Assembly: GCA_965232165.1 (NCBI GenBank)
Contig: CBDDOY010000001.1
Coordinates: 62,001-126,000, forward strand
Origin: UBA2779 sp965232165
Lineage (GTDB): Bacteria > Spirochaetota > Spirochaetia > DSM-2461
DNA length: 64,000 nucleotides
Direction: 5' to 3'
Shown here piece after piece: positions 35,828 through 44,418 of the stretch (position 1 is the stretch's first letter; every line of letters begins with the position of its first letter). Under the pieces are notes generated by a model. The model was not told the origin of the DNA and did no database searches. It saw only the letters and a program-made list of their open reading frames with translations. A program made the position numbers and the translations under genes.

Positions 35828-37303
35828 ATGAAGGCACAGATATTACTTGCTGGATTGATATGCGTTTTTTCTTCCTGCAACAATGAAAAGGAGCCGCCGG
35901 AACCGGTTCGCAATGGCTTGATCATCCCTTTAACCACGACCACAGTGGAACAGGAGGGAAACGGCGAATCTGCTCAAATCGCAGAAGACGCTATGTTGCC
36001 GCTCGTCAACCTTGGCGAAAACTACAATATTCTAGCTGTATACAATGGGAACCTCGATCTTGAGCAGTCCGATGAACAGATACTTCTAGCTGTTCCCCTT
36101 GATGACAAAGAAGTCCCTATTTCTCTTATGATAGCGACAACACAAGCCAGTCAAAATGCATATACCATCGCATGGCAAACTGATTTAAGCACACGAACCC
36201 TGACTGATATAAATCTCCACCTAGATGATCTTAACGGAAATAATAGGGATGACATTGTCATTGCGGGATTCGATAACATCGGCAATCACGTAACCGAGGT
36301 CTTCGCCGCCCCTACAAATGGGCAGATCCCTGATTTCAGCAGGGTGTTCAGCCTAAGGATAAAAGGAAACATCGATATCATCACCGTTAAACGTTCGGTC
36401 GGTTATTATAGCGGCATCAGCGATGGAGCCCCCTATCCCATTGTTGTACAGCAGCATGATCCATCCTCAGAGAATGAATTGGACCTGATTGAGACCCGAT
36501 GGGAATGGAATTCGCGAGCCTTCGCCTACCTTGAGACCGAATCCAAACTGGTCAAAGCAAAAACCATTCTTGAAGATCGCATCAGCAAACTCTACGCAAG
36601 CGATGTTGCAGACTATGAGGACTATTTGAGAGGAGCTTGGTACAGAGAAAGCGGTGAAAGTGCCTATGAAGACATGCTGCATTTCAACCCCGCTGCCAGG
36701 GAGATCATGTTTTATGACGGGGAAGTACTGGAAATTTTTGTCTGGGGTCCAAGTCATCGCACAACGGCTAAGCGGCTCTATTTCAAGATCACAAATTGGG
36801 TGGTCCCCAGCATGAATGATACCGTTTACATCAGCGTCGATTCATGGGACAGCATACAACTTGCGCGATCATCGAGAGAGTGGAATAGCTCATATCGTCG
36901 TCTTAATTCCTCCCTTCATAATACGTTAATGAATCAGATTTCCCTCACACCTCTGCTGTCTAATCAGTCTATTTCCGGTATATGGGATGGTTTTGAGGAT
37001 GACAAAATAGTATTTGATCTCCCCAGGATAGAATGGATAAAAGACGGTGTAAGCCGTGTAGGAACGGCCTCTTTTTTCAATTTGAGAGATATCATGGTGT
37101 TACAAATTCAATTTCTCGATGAAGATGGAGCCTTGGAAGAAACGGTTAACTGGGCAGTCGAGTACAGCGAGGAAATCAAGAATAATCGAATAATCCGTTC
37201 CATTGCACTGTCATTGGCCGAGTTGGACGCTGACGGCATTGAGAATATCGCCATGGACTTAGTCCGTTTTGAGCAGATAGAAGAGTTTTCACCGGTGAAC
37301 TGA
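35828..37303 (+). CDS. Lipoprotein of unknown function
   Basis: The 491-aa protein has a signal peptide with lipobox LICVFSSC (Cys17), so it should be lipid-anchored. The middle contains DINLHLDDLNGNNRDDIVIA, reminiscent of an FG-GAP/VCBS calcium-binding repeat. The second half (about 255-330) includes YLRGAWYRESGESAYEDMLHF. No catalytic motif is visible. It stands alone on the plus strand behind tRNA-Gly and converges with the SPOR-domain gene, overlapping it by 15 bases. I do not recognise a family; spirochaetes carry many such private lipoproteins. Confidence 0.8.
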   Translation: MKAQILLAGLICVFSSCNNEKEPPEPVRNGLIIPLTTTTVEQEGNGESAQIAEDAMLPLVNLGENYNILAVYNGNLDLEQSDEQILLAVPLDDKEVPISLMIATTQASQNAYTIAWQTDLSTRTLTDINLHLDDLNGNNRDDIVIAGFDNIGNHVTEVFAAPTNGQIPDFSRVFSLRIKGNIDIITVKRSVGYYSGISDGAPYPIVVQQHDPSSENELDLIETRWEWNSRAFAYLETESKLVKAKTILEDRISKLYASDVADYEDYLRGAWYRESGESAYEDMLHFNPAAREIMFYDGEVLEIFVWGPSHRTTAKRLYFKITNWVVPSMNDTVYISVDSWDSIQLARSSREWNSSYRRLNSSLHNTLMNQISLTPLLSNQSISGIWDGFEDDKIVFDLPRIEWIKDGVSRVGTASFFNLRDIMVLQIQFLDEDGALEETVNWAVEYSEEIKNNRIIRSIALSLAELDADGIENIAMDLVRFEQIEEFSPVN

Positions 37304-38248
37304 CACTTCATATCCCTTCTCTCTTAGGCGTGTCGACACCTGGCCATCAGGATTGTTTACAATCACTCTCCAATAGGTTTCTGATCTTTCCAGCCATGCT
37401 GTAAACCCATCGAACTTGAGACGCTCCCTCATCCGTAGTGCCTGAACCTTGCTCTCGAACGCTCCAATCTGGACGGAGGTATTTCTCGGGGCATCTCTTG
37501 GTGAGAAGAGAATTGAAGGTGTTATCCATTGGTGTATTCGAGACTGGGCGATGTAGAGGTGGACCGAATCGGGGAAATTTAACTCGAGATTTCTCAGGGA
37601 TTCTTCGGCACCCTCAGTATCGTTGACTCTTGTTTGCAGAGTTATGAGTTCCAGCCAGATTGACGGTGAAGTATAGCCTTCATCAATTAGCCGGAGGATT
37701 TCATCGATTCCCCTGGCGGCTCCTTCTTCTCTGGAGCGAACCATGGCCGCAAGAAGCGCCGATTCAGCAGCGATATTCTCCATCGGGGTGGTTTCCTTCA
37801 GATCCATTGCTTCCGTATAAACATCTTCACCCATTGAGAATCGCACAATGAGGAGTTGAAGACGCCAGGAATCAACTTGGAGGCCGCCAAATTTGACGGC
37901 CAGCATATAGTGCTTTTCCGCAAATTTAGAGAGGCCAAGCATGAATTCCAGTTCGGCCATACGGGCAAATATTCGGCCTCTCTTATTCTCCGGCAATAGA
38001 TGCAGATACTTACTGAAATAAGAAATCGCTTCGAGAGAGTCATCGTGCAGAGTTGCCGCGTGAAGAAGCACAATCGGCGCATCGGAATGACTCCCATTAT
38101 TCGCCAGCCATCGTCCATAGGCTTCAAGGGCTTCAGATATCCTGCCGGAATTCTCGAATGCCTGGGCATCCTGGATACTATCGGAAAATAAGTATCCCGG
38201 CAGGAGGATGAGACCGATGATCAATCGGGCTGATACTGGAAATCTCAA
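37289..38248 (-). CDS. TPR/SPOR-domain envelope protein
   Basis: The 319-aa protein begins with a signal peptide (LIIGLILLPGYLFS). It has helical TPR-like repeats (EALEAYGRWLANNGSHSDAP, FAEKHYMLAVKFGG, GAEESLRNLELNFPDSVHLY) and ends in a SPOR domain (NTSVQIGAFESKVQALRMRE, then FDGFTAWLERSETYWRVIVN). SPOR domains bind denuded peptidoglycan, often at division sites. It starts with TTG, three bases past the LapA-like gene. Confidence 0.8.
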   Translation of the reverse strand: MRFPVSARLIIGLILLPGYLFSDSIQDAQAFENSGRISEALEAYGRWLANNGSHSDAPIVLLHAATLHDDSLEAISYFSKYLHLLPENKRGRIFARMAELEFMLGLSKFAEKHYMLAVKFGGLQVDSWRLQLLIVRFSMGEDVYTEAMDLKETTPMENIAAESALLAAMVRSREEGAARGIDEILRLIDEGYTSPSIWLELITLQTRVNDTEGAEESLRNLELNFPDSVHLYIAQSRIHQWITPSILFSPRDAPRNTSVQIGAFESKVQALRMRERLKFDGFTAWLERSETYWRVIVNNPDGQVSTRLREKGYEVSVHR

Positions 38249-38250
38249 TC

Positions 38251-38586
38251 TTATTCTTCCTGTTCTGATGACACCTCTTCATCCTTCATCGATTTTGACC
38301 CAAGAACCCTAACCGATTCATTCATGACTTTGTTATCATTCATGACAGATTTCTTCCGCTGCATTTCTTTGGCGGCTTTCTTGATTCTTGAGGCAATGAT
38401 GAAGGGAAAAGCCGATATAAGTCCGAAAATATATATCACGAAGAAGCTCAGCAGGATTGGAACCTCTTTGAGCAGACCTTTCTCACCAATCCAAATCCGC
38501 ACATCAGATTTGTTTTCAATATTGAATCCTACAAATGTCCCGATGAAAATGAGAAATAGAATAAAAACAATTAACTTACCAGGCAT
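38251..38586 (-). CDS. LapA-like small membrane protein
   Basis: The 111-aa protein has two transmembrane segments (LIVFILFLIFIGTFVGFNIE and VPILLSFFVIYIFGLISAFP) and then a basic helix RIKKAAKEMQRKK. The first-segment-plus-FNIEN pattern and the two-span topology fit the LapA/DUF1049 family, which in enterobacteria takes part in envelope assembly. It overlaps folD by 11 bases and its ATG follows GGAGGG. Confidence 0.75.
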   Translation of the reverse strand: MPGKLIVFILFLIFIGTFVGFNIENKSDVRIWIGEKGLLKEVPILLSFFVIYIFGLISAFPFIIASRIKKAAKEMQRKKSVMNDNKVMNESVRVLGSKSMKDEEVSSEQEE

Positions 38587-39484
38587 AATTCCCTCCTGTC
38601 GCAGTTTTATGAAATATCAATGCTGATTCCACAGTATTCCACAGCAGCATTGTACGAGTTAATGGACCGACACCGCCAGGTACCGGTGTAATCGATTTGG
38701 CCACTTCCTTCACAGAATCGAAATCCACATCTCCGACAATACGATACCCTTTCTTCTGTGTTGTATCCCGAACACGATTGACGCCCACATCAATTACCAC
38801 CGTACCGGGTGAAATCATATCGGCGGTCACTGTGTTCGTTTGACCGGCGGCCGCTATGACAATATCGGCCTGGCGCACCTTCTTTGCCAGCTCAACAGTT
38901 CGAGTATGACATACTGTTACCGTTGCGTTGCCGTTCTGGGCCTTTCTAAAGAGGAGATTGGCCAATGGGGCTCCGACAATACGGCTTCGGCCTATAATGA
39001 CGACATCCGCACCCTCTATCTTAATCTTCTGAGACTCCAGTATTTTGATTATCCCATACGGTGTGCAAGGAAGAAACCCCTCTGCACCCAACATAAGGGC
39101 GCCCATGTTCTGAGGATGGAAGCCATCTACATCCTTAGAGGGGGAGATCGCGCGGATAACGGCTTCCTCATGGATGTGATCGGGCAATGGAAGCTGAATC
39201 AAAATGCCGTGAATCGCTGCATCATTGTTTAATTCTTCTATAAGCCTTAAAAGATACTCCTGCTCTGTCTTCTGAGGCAGTCGAATATCCCGTGAATGAA
39301 TCCCCACTCGCTCACAGTCCCTCTCCTTGGCATTGACATATGTGGCACTTGCCGGATCTTCACCTACTAATACGACAGCCAATCCCGGCTGCACCCCATG
39401 AGCCGCCAATTTCTTGACTCTCAAGATGAGTTCCTCACGTATGCTCCGAGAAATAGCCTTTCCGTCTATGATGGATGCGCTCAT
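38576..39484 (-). CDS. folD: Bifunctional methylene-THF dehydrogenase/methenyl-THF cyclohydrolase
   Basis: FolD interconverts 5,10-methylene- and 10-formyl-tetrahydrofolate. The 302-aa protein has the N-terminal catalytic segment ATYVNAKERDCERVGIHS with its Lys, the segment GILIQLPLPDHI, the cofactor-binding VVIIGRSRIVGAPLANLL and the C-terminal signature KSITPVPGGVGPLTRTML (usually GPMT). The ATG at 39484 overlaps ATG codons of the divergent plus-strand frame, so the intergenic space is very short. Confidence 0.95.
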   Translation of the reverse strand: MSASIIDGKAISRSIREELILRVKKLAAHGVQPGLAVVLVGEDPASATYVNAKERDCERVGIHSRDIRLPQKTEQEYLLRLIEELNNDAAIHGILIQLPLPDHIHEEAVIRAISPSKDVDGFHPQNMGALMLGAEGFLPCTPYGIIKILESQKIKIEGADVVIIGRSRIVGAPLANLLFRKAQNGNATVTVCHTRTVELAKKVRQADIVIAAAGQTNTVTADMISPGTVVIDVGVNRVRDTTQKKGYRIVGDVDFDSVKEVAKSITPVPGGVGPLTRTMLLWNTVESALIFHKTATGGNYAW

Positions 39485-39560
39485 GAATATGACAATAATG
39501 AAATCCTTAAGTATTGTGAATATGTTGAAATCCCCTATTCAGAATGTTAAACTGTTCAAT

Positions 39561-40226
39561 ATGGTCATGAAGAGCCAATCGCTGCTTTCTAAATCACTGC
39601 TGCTCACCATAACGCTGTTCATACTTCATACCGGCAAATCATCCTCTCAGGAGATGCCATCCCCGGATGAACCGCCTCTCCCCCAAATGGCGATAAACCA
39701 TCGCTCCCTCGGGGATCAGACATTTGCGATAACAGCGGGGATATATATCCCCTTATTTACCATACTGCTCAACGACTGGGACGCAGTAGGATATAAGGCC
39801 GGGGCCTACCCAACCCATCTGAATGCCGGCGGGGCGGGCGCATTAACCTACAGTGTCTACTTGTCGTCTCACTGGAAAATCGGATTTCAAATCGGCGGGA
39901 GCTTCTCCCAGGATATAAACAGTAATTTCGTCTATACCATACCACTCACCTTCAAGGGGAGTTATGAATTCCATCCATGGAGCAGGGTTACGATTCCCGT
40001 ATTCATGAGCACAGGTATTTCTCTCACCTCCTGGAAAGACGATAATTTCCTTGTCGATTGGATTATAACCACAGGATTTGGAGTATATTTCGATTGGAGC
40101 TATGAGTGGTCATTCGGAATGGATTTCAGGTATATTTTCATACCTCAACTTGGATTGGAAAACGCAAACGAGAGGGGTATCGGAAATTTCATGGATATTA
40201 CCCTGACAGCCGAGTATCATTTCTGA
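39561..40226 (+). CDS. Small outer-membrane beta-barrel protein, TP0733-like
   Basis: The protein has a signal peptide (LLLTITLFILHTGKSSSQ) and then alternating amphipathic strands, for example NAGGAGALTYSVYLSSHWKI, NFVYTIPLTFKGSYEFHP, TTGFGVYFDWSYEWSFGMDF and a C-terminal NFMDITLTAEYHF ending in Phe. This fits an 8-stranded OmpW/TP0733-type barrel. The longer upstream open frame lies over folD and is not believed. Among several in-frame ATGs none has a clear ribosome site; 39561 is chosen because it directly precedes the signal peptide. I recall that TP0733 is also next to folD in Treponema pallidum, but could not check it. Confidence 0.75.
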   Translation: MVMKSQSLLSKSLLLTITLFILHTGKSSSQEMPSPDEPPLPQMAINHRSLGDQTFAITAGIYIPLFTILLNDWDAVGYKAGAYPTHLNAGGAGALTYSVYLSSHWKIGFQIGGSFSQDINSNFVYTIPLTFKGSYEFHPWSRVTIPVFMSTGISLTSWKDDNFLVDWIITTGFGVYFDWSYEWSFGMDFRYIFIPQLGLENANERGIGNFMDITLTAEYHF

Positions 40227-40236
40227 TGAGGTGCCC

Positions 40237-41583
40237 ATGAGTCATATTTCCAAGACCCGTTTCCTGAGATCTGCGATGATTTCAGTACTTCCCCGAATAA
40301 CTTCCGCAGGCACCGCCGCTCTTCTCATTCTGTTTCTACTGAGTTGCAGGGGTGGCGGTATTTTCGCCTATGTCGCCACGACAGACAAGATTGATTTAGG
40401 ATTGCTTCCAGAAGGATTAGGTGCCAGCAAACTGATGGAAATAAGAAATGAGTATGATGACACCTCCCCATCCCCATACACTTACTTCTCCTCCGGTCCG
40501 GCATTCTATAGAAGAAATACCAAAAACCGCAGTGATAGTAAAACAGCGCCCTGGGAGAAAATATCACTGCCGTCCGGGTGGACGAACATCCAATCAATTG
40601 CAGTTTCCGATGACAGAATACTCATGTGTCTAGCAAGAGAATCATCCGGCAGCATGGAAGTTGGGCTGTATTACTACAGCGCTACAGGTAGTTTCGAAGA
40701 AATTACCATGAAGGAGGGCATTCTCACCGGTGAAACCGAAAAGTACAACACAGTTATTCTCTACTGTCCGAAACCTGACGGCAATGTTGATACATTTTAT
40801 GTCAATATACTCGAATACTCCGGGAAATTCGCCCAAGAAATAGACTTCAACGGCTCCGCCCTCTATCTGCTCGATGATGGAGGAGAAGAACTGAGTAAGG
40901 AGGCTCCAGATGATTGGAAAAGCGTCCTAAAAGATGGGAAATCCTACATAACGGGTGCCGCGTTTGGGAATAACGTCTATAGGTTTACAACTATAGACCC
41001 CGAAGACAAAACGGGCCAAATCACCGATGAGACGGGAAACCAGATTGCCCCTTCAATCACAAATCCCACCCGCTCCCTCACATGGCTTCCTGGAAGCGAT
41101 GAGCAGTCAGGAACTAATTGGCCCGAAAAAGGGGTTTTCATCATGTCAGGATGGAAACTTGACGAAACAACCTATCCTCTATACATCAGCGCAGATGGCT
41201 CGACATGGACAACCCTCAGCTCAAACTTTCGCTACAGCAGTTTTCTCAGTGTAATCGGAACGGCGGCGGGAAGCTCCCCAAACAAACTCATTCTCGCGGG
41301 AACGAGAAACGCCGCCAGCACAACAACGGGTAATGGGTACATGGAGATTGTCGCCGATGATGCCGATCCAGAACAGTGGGATATCAGAACTGATAAGAAC
41401 TCATTCACCTTCGCCCAAACCGGCACATATATAGCCAGTGACTTAAGCGACGATTCAATCATCGGATTCTCTCTTTTTGAAGGATATGTCTATGCCTCGA
41501 CAGATGATGATGCCGTCTGGCGGATCAATGCCGACGATAAGACAACTCATGAAGGTTCCGGCCTGGTGTGGACCAGGGAGTAG
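40237..41583 (+). CDS. Lipoprotein with possible beta-propeller fold, unknown function
   Basis: The ATG at 40237 follows GAGGTG, ten bases after the barrel gene, so the two are one operon. The 448-aa protein has a long signal region and a lipobox-like ILFLLSC (Cys37). The body is rich in Gly, Asn, Thr and aromatic residues, with repeated blade-like phrases such as WTNIQSIAVSDDRILMCLA and FLSVIGTAAGSSPNKLILAG, which suggests a propeller of sialidase/BNR type. No catalytic residues can be assigned. It may be a surface partner of the barrel. Confidence 0.7.
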   Translation: MSHISKTRFLRSAMISVLPRITSAGTAALLILFLLSCRGGGIFAYVATTDKIDLGLLPEGLGASKLMEIRNEYDDTSPSPYTYFSSGPAFYRRNTKNRSDSKTAPWEKISLPSGWTNIQSIAVSDDRILMCLARESSGSMEVGLYYYSATGSFEEITMKEGILTGETEKYNTVILYCPKPDGNVDTFYVNILEYSGKFAQEIDFNGSALYLLDDGGEELSKEAPDDWKSVLKDGKSYITGAAFGNNVYRFTTIDPEDKTGQITDETGNQIAPSITNPTRSLTWLPGSDEQSGTNWPEKGVFIMSGWKLDETTYPLYISADGSTWTTLSSNFRYSSFLSVIGTAAGSSPNKLILAGTRNAASTTTGNGYMEIVADDADPEQWDIRTDKNSFTFAQTGTYIASDLSDDSIIGFSLFEGYVYASTDDDAVWRINADDKTTHEGSGLVWTRE

Positions 41584-41584
41584 G

Positions 41585-42181
41585 TTAACAGCCCTTGCTG
41601 ATCAAATCAAATACCTCGGCAAGCTCAGGATGTTCTTCAAGATAATATCGGGCAATTTCTTCGCCTGTAAGACCTTCAAGCTCATGGCTCATATAGTGCA
41701 CCCAGGCATCCTCCTCCCTTAACTTCCGGCACCAATAATCTGGTTGAACGGGCAGTGTCCTTCCCTTAGAGCCCTGTTTGTAGTCGTGAACGGCGACCTT
41801 AATAAGTTCTCTCGAAACGCCCCGCTTCATAACATACTTAACCAGAAAATTCATCGTTCTTCCCGTATCAAATATGTCATCGACAAACAGCACCTTGTCT
41901 CCGTTCCGCAGGTATTTTGGATGGTAAGTCCATCCATCGATTCTTACCTGGCTTACTTGATGGAAATCGGCATAGGAGCGGGCGACGACAGCCGCATAAA
42001 ACACAGGCTTGCCTCTATTATTGATCAGCTTAAAGAATTCGCTGATGATGTTGCCCAGGAAGGCTCCGCCCCTCAAGGACACATAGATAATGTCGGGGAT
42101 GAACCCATCGTCGTATATCTGTTTGGCGAGCAGCAAGGCGTTGTTTCGTAAAAAATCTGTTGTAACAAAATCTTTTTCCAT
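41585..42181 (-). CDS. Purine-type phosphoribosyltransferase
   Basis: These enzymes salvage bases using PRPP. The 198-aa protein has the type I core: FIPDIIYVSLRGGAFLGNII, then the 13-residue PRPP loop VLFVDDIFDTGRT, then LIKVAVHDYKQGSK and PDYWCRKLREEDAWVHY. The PDYW...WVHYMSHE ending resembles xanthine/hypoxanthine phosphoribosyltransferases, but base specificity is not fixed. It lies two bases after htrA in a minus-strand run, and it would use the PRPP made by the enzyme at 15.3-16.6 kb. Confidence 0.85.
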   Translation of the reverse strand: MEKDFVTTDFLRNNALLLAKQIYDDGFIPDIIYVSLRGGAFLGNIISEFFKLINNRGKPVFYAAVVARSYADFHQVSQVRIDGWTYHPKYLRNGDKVLFVDDIFDTGRTMNFLVKYVMKRGVSRELIKVAVHDYKQGSKGRTLPVQPDYWCRKLREEDAWVHYMSHELEGLTGEEIARYYLEEHPELAEVFDLISKGC

Positions 42182-42183
42182 AC

Positions 42184-43659
42184 CTATCCTCTTTCCTTCG
42201 GCCTAAGTTCGATAGACTCGCCATTGCGATATACCCGCATTGACAAGGATCCACGGTCAATCTCTCCAAGTATACGGTAAAGGGCGGCGATGCTGTCGAC
42301 TTCCCTGTCATTGATTTGGGTGACAATGTCTCCTATCCGGAGGTCTATGGCTTGGGAGAAAGACCGTGGATACACCACTGCGACGGGCACTCCAACGATG
42401 CGGCCGGGAAGCTGCATCAAATCCCGCACATCATCTGTTAGCGGAGCCGGAACGAAACCGGGCCAGGCCAAAGTATGGAGGGCCATTACCTCATCCTCCC
42501 CGCCACGCTTCCCAAGGACAACTTCAAGATCCACTTGCTCGCCAAACCGGTCAATGACAAACCATACCGACTCGCCGGGCAGTTTATCTCCAATCTGATA
42601 GATCAACTCCTCATAATCGCTATACCTCACATCGTCGAATTTGAGAATCACGTCTCCGGCCTGGAAACCGGCATCATCGGCCGGTGAATCGATGAAAACC
42701 TGGTAAACCATTACACCGTAATCCTGGGGAAACCCCATGGCCTTTCCCACCTCAGCCCCGAAGGTCCCCATGCTGACCCCCAGCCAGCCATATTGGACAT
42801 GACCATATTTCAAGAGCCGGTCAACAAAGGTTTTCACGTTATTGGCTGGGGTTGCAAATCCCAGGCCGACACTTCCGCTATTGGGAGTTGTAATAAAAGT
42901 ATTGATACCGATGATCTCCCCTCTGATATTCACCAGGGGACCTCCCGAATTACCCTGGTTGATCGAAGCGTCCGTCTGGATGAAATCGTTGATATTCCCC
43001 TGGGGCCCATACCGACGTCCTAGCGCACTCACGATGCCTGAAGTGACCGAGTTCTCGTAACCGAATGGGCTGCCGATGGCCAAGACCAAATCGCCCACAT
43101 ACAGTGTGTCCGAATCACCGAATTCAGCAATGGGAAGAAAACCGCCGGTATATTCGATTTTGATCAGCGCAAGGTCTTTCCGGTCATCCTTACCGGCGAG
43201 CCCCCCGGTAAGCGACTGACCGTTATTCAGCCGAACACTGATGTTCTCGGCCTTGCCGATGACATGGGCATTGGTGACGATGTAATAATTGTCAACTTGC
43301 CTTTCGATGATAACCCCCGACCCCATGCCTTTGCTTCTGCGGTATTGGAGATCTTTGGGGGTATCTGAAGGATCGTTGAAGAAGTCACCCCATGGCAGTT
43401 CGCCATTGTCTCCATTATCAAGGATGTCTTCAGACTCGACCGTAATCTCAACGACCGAGGCAGGTAATTCGGCGCTCACCCTCCTGAATGCCGATTGAAT
43501 CGCAGCCGCCTGATCGGACGGCTCCTCCCTCCTGTCGGCAGCCCATACCGAAACAGGGCCGATTCCTACGCGGCTGCTTCTGTAGCTCATCGAGTACACG
43601 ACTAAACTGCCTAGAAGGAATGCCAGTATCAAAGCGGCTATAGATGAATTCTTTGTCAC
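42184..43659 (-). CDS. htrA: DegP/HtrA-type periplasmic serine protease
   Basis: HtrA proteases degrade or refold misfolded envelope proteins. The 491-aa protein has an N-terminal signal anchor (IAALILAFLLGSLVVYSMS). The trypsin-like domain has His in TNAHVIGKAE (about residue 131), Asp in DDRKDLALIKIEY (about 163) and Ser in QGNSGGPLV (about 235). Two PDZ domains follow (YGVMVYQVFIDSPADDAGFQ; then RIGDIVTQINDREVDSIAAL). It starts with GTG directly after the map stop codon. Confidence 0.95.
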   Translation of the reverse strand: MTKNSSIAALILAFLLGSLVVYSMSYRSSRVGIGPVSVWAADRREEPSDQAAAIQSAFRRVSAELPASVVEITVESEDILDNGDNGELPWGDFFNDPSDTPKDLQYRRSKGMGSGVIIERQVDNYYIVTNAHVIGKAENISVRLNNGQSLTGGLAGKDDRKDLALIKIEYTGGFLPIAEFGDSDTLYVGDLVLAIGSPFGYENSVTSGIVSALGRRYGPQGNINDFIQTDASINQGNSGGPLVNIRGEIIGINTFITTPNSGSVGLGFATPANNVKTFVDRLLKYGHVQYGWLGVSMGTFGAEVGKAMGFPQDYGVMVYQVFIDSPADDAGFQAGDVILKFDDVRYSDYEELIYQIGDKLPGESVWFVIDRFGEQVDLEVVLGKRGGEDEVMALHTLAWPGFVPAPLTDDVRDLMQLPGRIVGVPVAVVYPRSFSQAIDLRIGDIVTQINDREVDSIAALYRILGEIDRGSLSMRVYRNGESIELRPKERG

Positions 43660-44418
43660 TCAATCATCTCCCCATGAGGTAAGAACCTGCGGCCCATTGG
43701 CCGTTATCAATATGCTGTGCTCGAAGTGTGCACTTAACGACCCGTCAACGGTCACGATGGTCCATCCGTCATTGAGTTCTTTCACACCCGGGCTATGCTC
43801 GTTTATCATCGGTTCTATGGCCAAGATCATCCCCGGTTTCAGGCGCGGATTTTGTCCTGGTGACGGATAAAAATTCGGGATATGAGGATCTTCATGCAGT
43901 GCCAATCCGACACCATGGCCGCAATAATTATATACTATCCCGAAACGATGCGGCTTCACGGTTTCAGACACCGCCTTGCCAATATCCTTTATCCGGTTGC
44001 CAGGCTGGCATACTGCGATAGCTGCATTCAATGCCAACCGTGTAACTTCAACGAGACGGCGCGCATTTTTTGAGACCTCCCCTACCATATAGGTTTTACA
44101 GGCATCACTATAATAGCCGTCGAGAATGACCCCGATGTCGCAGCCGACTATATCGCCCGAGTTCAAGGGCTTATCATTGGGAATGCCGTGTATCACCCTA
44201 TCATTGATCGAAGTGCAGATCGAGGCGGGGAAGCCGTTATATCCCAGAAAGGCGGGGACTCCCCCGGCGGAGCGTATTGTCTCCTCTACAACACTGTCAA
44301 TATCCAAGGTACTGACTCCAGCACCTATGATTCGGTCAATGTTTTGAAAGACCAAAGACAAAAGATCCGCAGAACGGCGAATACCGTCTTGCTGCTCTGT
44401 GCTCTTGATGACTATCAT
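43660..44418 (-). CDS. map: Methionine aminopeptidase, type I
   Basis: This enzyme removes N-terminal Met from new proteins. The 252-aa protein shows VIHGIPNDKPLNSGDIVGCD, the two metal-ligand Asp residues in GCDIGVILDGYYSDACKT, His in YCGHGVGLALHEDPHIPNF, Glu in AIEPMINE and the last Glu in SAHFEHSILIT. It lacks the N-terminal zinc finger of longer forms. It overlaps the upstream TPR gene as ATGA and runs straight into htrA. Confidence 0.96.
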   Translation of the reverse strand: MIVIKSTEQQDGIRRSADLLSLVFQNIDRIIGAGVSTLDIDSVVEETIRSAGGVPAFLGYNGFPASICTSINDRVIHGIPNDKPLNSGDIVGCDIGVILDGYYSDACKTYMVGEVSKNARRLVEVTRLALNAAIAVCQPGNRIKDIGKAVSETVKPHRFGIVYNYCGHGVGLALHEDPHIPNFYPSPGQNPRLKPGMILAIEPMINEHSPGVKELNDGWTIVTVDGSLSAHFEHSILITANGPQVLTSWGDD

